This document shows positions 6,423 to 12,293 of a stretch of DNA of 12,293 nt, in pieces. The notes under the pieces are model-generated. The model had not been told where the DNA came from. It saw nothing but the letters and a program-made list of their open reading frames with translations, and ran no database searches. The stretch comes from Planctomycetota bacterium. GTDB taxonomy: Bacteria; Planctomycetota; Planctomycetia; Isosphaerales; Isosphaeraceae. The number at the start of each line of letters is the position of its first letter. The first letter of the stretch is position 1. Both the position numbers and the translations under genes were made by a program. The DNA lies in NCBI GenBank assembly GCA_021778575.1, contig JAJYCH010000058.1, forward strand, positions 1 through 12,293, written 5' to 3'.

Positions 6423-7520
6423 GTGTCATCCTCCCGAACCCTTCTAACTGATTCAACTTCGCTCTCGGTTGTGATCGTCAATTATCAGAGCTGGCCCGAC
6501 GTCGCCGTGCTGGTCGATTCGCTGGCGAAGTCCCCGGCGGTCGGGTCGGGAGCCTGTGAGATCCTGGTCGTCGATAACGCCTCGGCCCAGCCGATCCCGG
6601 CGTCGCTTCTCGAACCAAGGTCCGGTCTTCGGTTGCTCCTCCAGGACGAGAACGCCGGTTTTTCGAGCGGCGTCAACGTGGGCTGGCGAGCTTCGCGAGC
6701 CAACTGGCTCCTGGTTCTCAACCCGGACATCGTCGCGGAGACCAACCTGATCGAGAACATCCTGGCACGGATCAAGGATTACGCCGAGCGTCCCGAGGGG
6801 GAGCCGGGAGTTGTCGGATTTGGCCTGCGCAACCCGGATGGGTCGCCGCAACCGTCCGTCGGCGTCTTCCCGAATCTGTTCCGGACCCTCCGGGAGCAGT
6901 TGATACCACGGGTTCGACGGAAATACCAGCCCGATTGGCGAGTCCGCCCAGGCCTGGTCGACTGGGTCACCGGAGCCTGTCTGTTGCTCAATGGACGGAT
7001 GCTCGCGGACGTGGGCGGAATGGATGAGGAATTCTTCCTCTACCATGAAGAAGTGGCGCTCTGTCGCTCGGCGACACGGCGGGGTTGGCGGGTCGAGTTC
7101 GACCCCAGTCTTACCGTCGTCCATTTACGTCCCTTGCAAAATCGGCCGATTTCTCCCAAGATGCGGGTCATCACGCGGCACAGCAAGTTACTTTACTTTC
7201 GCAAGCACTTGCCGGGCTGGCAATTCAGCGCTCTGACGCGGGTGGTGCTGCTCGAAGCCCGAATCCGGGGAGCCTGGAGCCGTCGGCGAGGCCAGACCGA
7301 ACAGGCGAGGTCCTGGCAAACCGTCGAGCAGGTCGCCCGGGAACTCGGCGCCGGAACCTCGAAGGGAGGCCGCGCCATTCTGGCTCTGGGCGAAGCGGTC
7401 GAAGCCGCGGATGACGAACCCGAGGAACCGGCCGAACCACGTAGACCTCGCAAACCGCAGCGAGATTCTCCCCGACAGTTCCACGGAAAGTCGCACGGAA
7501 CGCGATCTCTCCAGCCTTGA
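6423..7520 (+). CDS. GT2 family glycosyltransferase (rhamnosyltransferase-like)
   Basis: The enzyme has a GT-A fold and would transfer a nucleotide-activated sugar to a growing glycan at the cytoplasmic side. Visible motifs are LSVVIVNYQSW (14-24), EILVVDNAS with Asp51-Asn52, NAGFSSGVNVG (77-87), LLVLNPDI where Asn100-Pro-Asp102 replaces the usual DXD, VTGACLLLNG (182-191) and GGMDEEFFLYHEEVALC (198-214). The last motif usually reads like EDVDLC; here it is EEVALC, so an acidic residue is replaced by Ala212. Residues about 325-365 form a charged tail, acidic then basic, outside the fold. GTG at 6423 is the only good start, with GGGAAAGG-like purines upstream. It is the first gene of a + strand series; the next starts 15 bases after its stop. 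Donor and acceptor are unknown. Confidence 0.88.
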   Translation: MSSSRTLLTDSTSLSVVIVNYQSWPDVAVLVDSLAKSPAVGSGACEILVVDNASAQPIPASLLEPRSGLRLLLQDENAGFSSGVNVGWRASRANWLLVLNPDIVAETNLIENILARIKDYAERPEGEPGVVGFGLRNPDGSPQPSVGVFPNLFRTLREQLIPRVRRKYQPDWRVRPGLVDWVTGACLLLNGRMLADVGGMDEEFFLYHEEVALCRSATRRGWRVEFDPSLTVVHLRPLQNRPISPKMRVITRHSKLLYFRKHLPGWQFSALTRVVLLEARIRGAWSRRRGQTEQARSWQTVEQVARELGAGTSKGGRAILALGEAVEAADDEPEEPAEPRRPRKPQRDSPRQFHGKSHGTRSLQP

Positions 7521-7535
7521 ATAAGGACGGACCCG

Positions 7536-9095
7536 ATGACCTTGACCACTCACCTGACGCGCATCGTTCTGCTGATGGCCTGCGTCGGCGGCTTCCTGGG
7601 CTGGACAGGCAAGAACTCGGCGATCGTCTTCGCCGACGGACTCCGTTATATCGACCAGGCCCGCAAGCTCGACGCCGGGAACACCTTCAATGCCCTGTTC
7701 CGGTCGATCGATCACCCGGCCTACCCGCTGGCGATCGTCGGGGCTCATCGCTTGATCGGCGGCGACAGCCCGGTCGCCTGGCAACGCGCCGGTCAAGCGG
7801 CGGCGATCTTCGCCGGGATTCTGCTGGTGATCCCGCTTTACCTGATCGCGCTGGAGATGTTCGGCGGCGCGACAGCCTGGCTGGCCGTCGTGCTGTCTTT
7901 CCTGGTGCCCTTGACCGGGCACGTGATGGCCGATGTGCTGAGCGAGAGCCTCTTCCTGCTGTTTTTCTTCTCCGGCGTCTGGACCTCGCTCCGGTTCTTG
8001 AAAGAGGGGACCTTCCTCTGGCTCCCGCCGACAATCGTTCTGGCGGCGCTGGCGTTCTGGGTCCGACCCGACGGTTTGCTGCTTCCGGCCGCACTGGTCG
8101 CGACGCTTGGCTTCGTTCCGCTCCTGCGGTCGACCCGGATGGTCTGGCCTCGGTGGTGGGCGGCCGTCGCGTTTCTGGTGATTGGCCCGGCCTGCCTGAT
8201 CGCTCCCATCGTCGCCTCGAAGGGGGGGCTCTCGACCAAGCCGGCCGCCGGCCGGGTCCTCGGAACGGCCCCACAGTCGGCGAGCCTGGCGGTCGAGCGT
8301 GATCGACCCCTCAAGGCCGACCAATCGACCGCCCGGACGTATGTTCTGGCAACCCGCGCGATGGCCCTGGCGGTCCGCGACTCGGTGACGATCCCACTGC
8401 TTCCGCTGGCGTTGCTCGGCTTTATCCTGGCCTGGCCGCCGGGGCCTCGGGCTCGCCCCTGGATCTTTTTGACGATCGTCATGGTTGCCTGGGCGCTCGC
8501 CTTGATCCGTCTGCATGCCACCAGCGGTTATTGTACGCCACGACATGCCATGATTCTGGCTTATCCGTTGATCGCCTCGGCCGCTTTCGGGCTCCAGCGA
8601 CTGGTGTCGAGCATCACCATCCCCGGCCGCTGGATCGGTCAGACCGACGGAACCTACAAGGCGGGACCGATCATCTGGGCGGCGGCGCTCCTGGGCCTGT
8701 TCAGCGACTACAAGGCCGACCTTCAGGCGCCGATCAACCAGCAATTCGCCGGTTATCGCGAGGCGGCCGTCTATCTCTCCGAGCATGTGCCCGAGGACGC
8801 GAAGGTTGTCGACCTTACCGGCTGGTCGCTGTTCTACGCGGGCCGGAAGGGGTACACCTTTGGCAACCTGATCGAGGCGATGGGCGACAAGGACCTCAAA
8901 CGGGTCGTCGTTCGCGATGCCCACCTCAAGGGGAACTGGGAGTACTGTCGGCAGGTCAAGCAGTTGATCGGCCATCGTCAGCCGGTGGCCAGCTACCCCG
9001 AGCATCCGCTCGACAACCAATCCGTCGTCTTCGTCTATGACTGGTCCGACCTGGCCAGCCGGACGGCCCGCGCTCCGGCCGTCGAGAAGCATTGA
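7536..9095 (+). CDS. GT39/ArnT-like integral membrane glycosyltransferase
   Basis: This 519-residue protein has about ten or eleven hydrophobic helices between residues 8 and 392. It fits the GT-C superfamily, which takes sugars from polyprenyl-phosphate donors and acts on the outer face of the inner membrane. Family-like marks are FADGLRYIDQARKL after the first helix (Asp34 as candidate catalytic acid), IDHPAYPLAI (58-67), MADVLSESLFLLFFF (131-145), FWVRPDGLLLPAAL (174-187) and YCTPRHAMIL (332-341). Residues about 395-519 are soluble and mixed alpha/beta (YREAAVYLSEHVPEDAKVV), like the C-terminal extracytoplasmic domain common in these enzymes. ATG at 7536 has AAGGA (7523-7527) at 8-base spacing. 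The gene follows the GT2 gene by 15 bases, which suggests an operon. The exact sugar and acceptor are unknown; the superfamily call is more secure than the ArnT-like label. Confidence 0.82.
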   Translation: MTLTTHLTRIVLLMACVGGFLGWTGKNSAIVFADGLRYIDQARKLDAGNTFNALFRSIDHPAYPLAIVGAHRLIGGDSPVAWQRAGQAAAIFAGILLVIPLYLIALEMFGGATAWLAVVLSFLVPLTGHVMADVLSESLFLLFFFSGVWTSLRFLKEGTFLWLPPTIVLAALAFWVRPDGLLLPAALVATLGFVPLLRSTRMVWPRWWAAVAFLVIGPACLIAPIVASKGGLSTKPAAGRVLGTAPQSASLAVERDRPLKADQSTARTYVLATRAMALAVRDSVTIPLLPLALLGFILAWPPGPRARPWIFLTIVMVAWALALIRLHATSGYCTPRHAMILAYPLIASAAFGLQRLVSSITIPGRWIGQTDGTYKAGPIIWAAALLGLFSDYKADLQAPINQQFAGYREAAVYLSEHVPEDAKVVDLTGWSLFYAGRKGYTFGNLIEAMGDKDLKRVVVRDAHLKGNWEYCRQVKQLIGHRQPVASYPEHPLDNQSVVFVYDWSDLASRTARAPAVEKH

Positions 9096-9145
9096 ACGAG
9101 GGCGGCGGCCGTTCGTCGTGACTTGAACCGTCGGACCGGACGCAC

Positions 9146-9150
9146 GGAGG
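9146..9150 (+). promoter_or_regulatory. Shine-Dalgarno that does not serve the main-frame start
   Basis: GGAGG here is 7 bases before the TTG at 9158, which is in a different frame from the membrane-protein gene, and 6 bases before an ATT at 9157 in that gene's own frame. The main-frame TTG at 9202 has no comparable site of its own. Confidence 0.5.
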
Positions 9151-9157
9151 TGTCCCA

Positions 9158-9205
9158 TTGCAGGCGAAACTGGAACTTCCCCACCCAACTGGCCAGGGCT
9201 TTTGA
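9158..9205 (+). CDS. Possible 15-codon leader ORF, or displaced N-terminus of the next gene
   Basis: TTG at 9158, well spaced from GGAGG, opens the frame MQAKLELPHPTGQGF and ends at TGA 9203-9205. That stop overlaps the TTG at 9202 that opens the large membrane-protein frame, within the run TTTTGA. There are three readings: a leader peptide translationally coupled to the next gene, the true N-terminus joined by a -1 shift on the T-run, or an indel in the sequence. The peptide is polar and would make a natural cytoplasmic tail before the first membrane helix, which slightly favours the joined readings. Confidence 0.35.
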   Translation: MQAKLELPHPTGQGF

Positions 9206-11367
9206 CTCTGGCGTTGGTCGGGGTTTCGTACCTGGTTTTCGTCTCGGTGGCGACGTATCCGGTGGTCCTTGAATTCGGCTCGACTCTGCCGGGCGAACTG
9301 ACCGACCCGCTCGAACATCTCTGGATCATGCGCTGGTCCGAGTTCTGCTTGATCCAGGGACGCTCGCCGTTCTTTTGCCCGGGTCTGAACGCTCCGACGG
9401 GCGTCCCCCTGGGTTACTTTCCGACAATGCACTTTCCGACAGTCGCCTACCTGGCGCTGGGGCTGTTCACGACGAATGACGTGGTTCGGTTCGAGCTTCT
9501 CTGGTTCTTTGGCTTCGTTTCGACCGGACTGGCAACCTTTCTGCTGGCCTGGTGGACCGTCCGGTCAGCCTGGTCGGCCTGGCTGGCCGGTCTCGCGGCG
9601 ATGCTCAGCGGCCCGATGATGATGCACGCGCACGGGCATCTGGAAACGATGCAGATGGGAGCGGTCCCGCTGTTCCTGATCGGTTGGCTTCGTTTTCTCG
9701 ATCGGCCGGGTCGGGGCCGGCTCGCCGTCGCGGTGGGTCTGTACTGGCTGGTCGTCGCAAGCGCGCCCTATTTCGCGGTCCTGGCGGTCTTTCCGGCGGT
9801 CTGGGCCGTGCTCTGGTCGGGGGGGATCGCGGCCGACCGGCGATTGTGGCTGAACCTCCGGATCGGCTGGCTCTGCGCGTTCGCGGTGATTGTCCTGCCG
9901 GGGCTGGCCTTGCTGTTCTCGCCGCAGATCTGGGCCGTGGTTCATGGGTTTCCGATCGCCCGGACGCGATCGGAGTTCAACCAGTACGGGGCTCCGCTCT
10001 GGAGTTCCTTCGTGCCGTCTCCCCGGCATCGACTGGGGCAGACCGCCCTCTTCTCGGGGATCTTCGACCGCGCCGGCTATGCGAAACGGATGAGCGAATG
10101 CTCGTCCTATCTCGGTATGATCACCCTGGGCTTGCTGGCCTACGCGGCGATCTTCCGGGTCCGTTTCCCTCGCCGAGGATTCTGGTGGTCGGTCTTGATC
10201 CTGCTGGTTGTCCTGTCGTGGGGCTCTCAACTGAACGTGGGCTCGACCCGGATCAGTCTGCCGGCAGGCTGGATCTACGGGATTTTCCCGCCATTCCACC
10301 TGATCCGGGTTCCGGCGCGGGTCAACCTGTTCGTCGGCGTCTGCGCGGCGGTCCCGGCCTCGGCGGCGCTGGCGGACCTCCTGGGACGACTGCGCTGCCC
10401 GCATCGCCGAGCGACCGTGGCCTTCACGCTCAGCCTGGTGATCCTGGCCGACCTGGCGATGTTTCCGTTCGAGACCGCGTCGATTCCGCCGATCCCCCCC
10501 GTCTACGTCACCCTCGCCACCGCCGGTCAGCCGATCCGCCTGGTCGATGCGCCGATGTTTGGATCGAATGAGGGGCAAATCTTCTCGTCGCTCTGGGGAT
10601 ACTGGCAGTCGATCCACCGGATGGAGACGACAGCAGGTTATCCAGGGGTGCCCAACACCGCGTTCGAGGCCGAGATCGTCAAGAATTCACCATTCTGGGC
10701 GGCTCGCTTGCTTGATCCCGATTACCTGCTCGATCCGTGGAACGAGCACTTCGGTCCCGTGGCCGGAGTGGACGCTCGCGACTATGCCTGGCTCTTTTTG
10801 ACCGCTCACAAGTTCGATCGGATCGTCTGGCATCAAGGGGTATGGTTTGATCCGAAGTACGCCCGGGGGAGCGCCCGGATCAAGGCGCTCCTGGCCAAGG
10901 GAATCGTCTCCGAAGACGTCGACACGATCGTCCTCAACCGCGACCGATTGCCGCCGCCCGATCGACTGACCTGGCTTTGCGGCTCGGGCTTCCGGCAGAC
11001 CTTCAACACGTCGGCTTCGGCCCGTTATGGCATACTTCGCGAAGGGCGGATCGTCATATACGAGCCGGCATCTGATCACACGGTCCTTGTTCGGCTGGTC
11101 GAGGTCGTGGCGTTCGAGCGGAGTCGCCGGGTCCGACTGGTCGAGGGAGATCGTGAACTGGCCGGCTGGACGATCGAGCCCTTCAAGCCGACCACGATCG
11201 TCAGTCCGCCGATTCACCTGACGCACGGGGTTCATGAACTGCGGTTGATCTCGGACTCCGACGATCGCCCCGACCATTTTATCGACCGCCTCGACGACGC
11301 GCGGACCGCTTACAGCCTCCGGCTGAAGTCGGTCGAGGTGGTCGATACGGTTTCTCCGGAGAACTAA
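9202..11367 (+). CDS. Large GT-C-like integral membrane protein, probable glycosyltransferase
   Basis: At 721 residues, it has roughly eleven to thirteen hydrophobic segments up to about residue 420 and a soluble C-terminal part of about 300 residues. After the first helix, GELTDPLEHLWIMRW (31-45) resembles the first-loop acidic motif of GT-C enzymes, with Asp35 and Glu38 as candidates. PFHLIRVPARVNLF (364-377) is a motif I associate with YfhO/GT-C-like membrane proteins. The tail after about 610 is beta-rich (HTVLVRLVEVVAF; PIHLTHGVHELRLIS) and looks like a sandwich domain, perhaps for glycan binding. A role in adding a sugar on the outer face is inferred from fold and neighbours; no substrate can be named. 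TTG at 9202 is the first standard start in frame, but the frame is open back to 9127 and the nearby ribosome site points elsewhere, so the N-terminus is uncertain. The GT4 gene starts 4 bases after the stop. Confidence 0.75.
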   Translation: MTLALVGVSYLVFVSVATYPVVLEFGSTLPGELTDPLEHLWIMRWSEFCLIQGRSPFFCPGLNAPTGVPLGYFPTMHFPTVAYLALGLFTTNDVVRFELLWFFGFVSTGLATFLLAWWTVRSAWSAWLAGLAAMLSGPMMMHAHGHLETMQMGAVPLFLIGWLRFLDRPGRGRLAVAVGLYWLVVASAPYFAVLAVFPAVWAVLWSGGIAADRRLWLNLRIGWLCAFAVIVLPGLALLFSPQIWAVVHGFPIARTRSEFNQYGAPLWSSFVPSPRHRLGQTALFSGIFDRAGYAKRMSECSSYLGMITLGLLAYAAIFRVRFPRRGFWWSVLILLVVLSWGSQLNVGSTRISLPAGWIYGIFPPFHLIRVPARVNLFVGVCAAVPASAALADLLGRLRCPHRRATVAFTLSLVILADLAMFPFETASIPPIPPVYVTLATAGQPIRLVDAPMFGSNEGQIFSSLWGYWQSIHRMETTAGYPGVPNTAFEAEIVKNSPFWAARLLDPDYLLDPWNEHFGPVAGVDARDYAWLFLTAHKFDRIVWHQGVWFDPKYARGSARIKALLAKGIVSEDVDTIVLNRDRLPPPDRLTWLCGSGFRQTFNTSASARYGILREGRIVIYEPASDHTVLVRLVEVVAFERSRRVRLVEGDRELAGWTIEPFKPTTIVSPPIHLTHGVHELRLISDSDDRPDHFIDRLDDARTAYSLRLKSVEVVDTVSPEN

Positions 11368-11371
11368 ACCG

Positions 11372-12293
11372 ATGCGGATTGCCTGGTTCATTCATCGCTA
11401 TCATCCTTGCGTCGGCGGGGCCGAGAATTACGGTCGGGCGATGGTCCGACGATTCGTCAGCGCCGGTCATCAGGTCGATGTCCTGACCAGCAACGCGCAC
11501 GACCTCTGGTACTTCACCAACAAGGGGCGCAAACGGATCGAAGATCCGGTCGAGTCGATGGTCGATGGCGCGCGCGTCCGACGATTTCCGGTCAAGCATC
11601 TGCCGCTCCAGCGCTACTTCGGTCGGCTCCTGAGCTACGCCCCGCACTGGCCGACGCGGTGCGTGGCTGCGTCATACATGCCGATCTTGCCCGGAATCGG
11701 CCAGGTTCGCGGCGACTATGACGCGGTTTTCGCCGTTGGCTTTCCGTACACGATCTTTTCCTACGCGGCACTCTTGACCGCCCGGGCGGCCGGCGCTCCG
11801 CTCCTTCTCACGCCGTTCTTGCACCTGGGAACTCCCGGCGATCCGGTGAACCGGGCCTACACCCGTCCGCACCAGATCCGGCTTCTGGCCGAATCCGACA
11901 CCGTGATCGTTCAGACCAACCTGGAGGCTCAGGCCGTTCGCGACTGGAACATCCCTGAGGCGCGGATTCTCAAGCTCGGAATGGCGGTCGAACATGCCGA
12001 GGTCACGGGAGGCCGCCCCGACCGATTTCGTACTGTGCTCGATATCCCCTCGTCCGCGCCGGTCATCGGCCACCTGGCGACCCTCGACCTGAACAAGGGG
12101 ACCAATGACCTGGTCCTGGCGACGGCTCGACTGTATGCGTCGCGACCGGCTCGTGACCCGATCCACCTGATTCTCGCCGGGCCGAGTTCGCCCGATTTCG
12201 AGCGATTTCTCGACGAGCAGCCTACCGCTTCTTGGCCCTGGCTCAAGCGGTTGGGGGCACTTCCGCTGGCTGACCGGGCTGACTTCTTCGCGG
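11372..12293 (+). CDS. GT4 family glycosyltransferase, N-terminal part (3' truncated by window)
   Basis: The 307 visible residues form the first Rossmann domain and the start of the second domain of a GT-B enzyme. The N-terminus MRIAWFIHRYHPCVGGAENY, with its Gly-Gly loop, and AGHQVDVLTS are typical of GT4. DAVFAVGFPYTIFSYAALL, ESDTVIVQTNLEAQAV (174-189) and KLGMAVEH close the first domain. PVIGHLATLDLNKGTNDLV (230-248) opens the second, with the usual Lys-Gly. The EX7E donor-binding motif lies beyond the window. ATG at 11372 has GGAGAA (11358-11363) at 8-base spacing, inside the end of the upstream gene, and only four bases separate the two genes, so they are very likely cotranslated. It probably extends a polyprenyl-linked glycan in the cytoplasm using a nucleotide sugar. 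Donor specificity is not readable. Confidence 0.9.
   Translation, partial: MRIAWFIHRYHPCVGGAENYGRAMVRRFVSAGHQVDVLTSNAHDLWYFTNKGRKRIEDPVESMVDGARVRRFPVKHLPLQRYFGRLLSYAPHWPTRCVAASYMPILPGIGQVRGDYDAVFAVGFPYTIFSYAALLTARAAGAPLLLTPFLHLGTPGDPVNRAYTRPHQIRLLAESDTVIVQTNLEAQAVRDWNIPEARILKLGMAVEHAEVTGGRPDRFRTVLDIPSSAPVIGHLATLDLNKGTNDLVLATARLYASRPARDPIHLILAGPSSPDFERFLDEQPTASWPWLKRLGALPLADRADFFA

Noticed and set aside
9094..9114. GAACG...CGTTC hairpin after the GT39-like gene as a terminator
   Set aside because: The stem is only 5 bp with an 11-base loop and no T-run, and the following gene appears to belong to the same transcript.
7188..9329. A 713-codon open frame on the - strand
   Set aside because: It lies antisense to the GT2, GT39-like and GT-C-like genes and crosses their intergenic gap. 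Its product is rich in Arg, Gln, Asp and Gly with no domain, as expected from GC-rich codon bias read backwards. The + strand frames carry clear motifs and ribosome sites.

Overview
The window is GC-rich, densely coding bacterial DNA with frequent TTG and GTG starts. The gene types suggest a planctomycete, perhaps of the Isosphaeraceae: a lipoprotein joining a carboxypeptidase-regulatory-like domain to a TlpA-type thioredoxin by a very long Pro/Ala linker, an S9 peptidase, and a cluster of large membrane glycosyltransferases. This placement comes from gene style, not a database match.

Left part (1-4042): the end of an S9-type serine peptidase, then formate--tetrahydrofolate ligase (fhs), both on the + strand. 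These face a - strand gene for the predicted redox lipoprotein. The fhs and lipoprotein genes converge with 9 bases between them, and a small hairpin covers the junction. The lipoprotein gene has a 229-base upstream region with a strong ribosome-binding site, an AT-rich palindrome and a hairpin, but no gene.

Middle (4272-6422): a SirB1-like protein (inactive transglutaminase fold plus TPR) and a polyprenyl-phosphate sugar-1-phosphate transferase lie on the - strand, probably as one transcript (transferase first, 25-base gap). A 122-base divergent region holding a 9+9 bp inverted repeat separates them from the + strand genes.

Right part (6423-12293): four glycan genes run on the + strand: a GT2 glycosyltransferase, a GT39/ArnT-like membrane glycosyltransferase, a second large GT-C-like membrane protein, and a GT4 glycosyltransferase cut by the window edge. 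Gaps are 15, 106 and 4 bases. With the divergent phosphoglycosyltransferase they look like a surface polysaccharide or glycoconjugate locus. In the inferred scheme, the sugar transferase primes undecaprenyl phosphate, the GT2 and GT4 enzymes extend the chain on the cytoplasmic side, and the GT-C proteins add sugars from polyprenyl-linked donors on the outer face. No flippase, polymerase or chain-length regulator is in view, so the locus probably continues to the right.

No intergenic stretch exceeds 300 bases. I saw no tRNA, rRNA, CRISPR array, insertion sequence or phage gene. The oddest point is the start of the 9202-11367 gene: the best ribosome-binding site serves a 15-codon ORF in another frame that ends in TTTTGA across that gene's first usable start.
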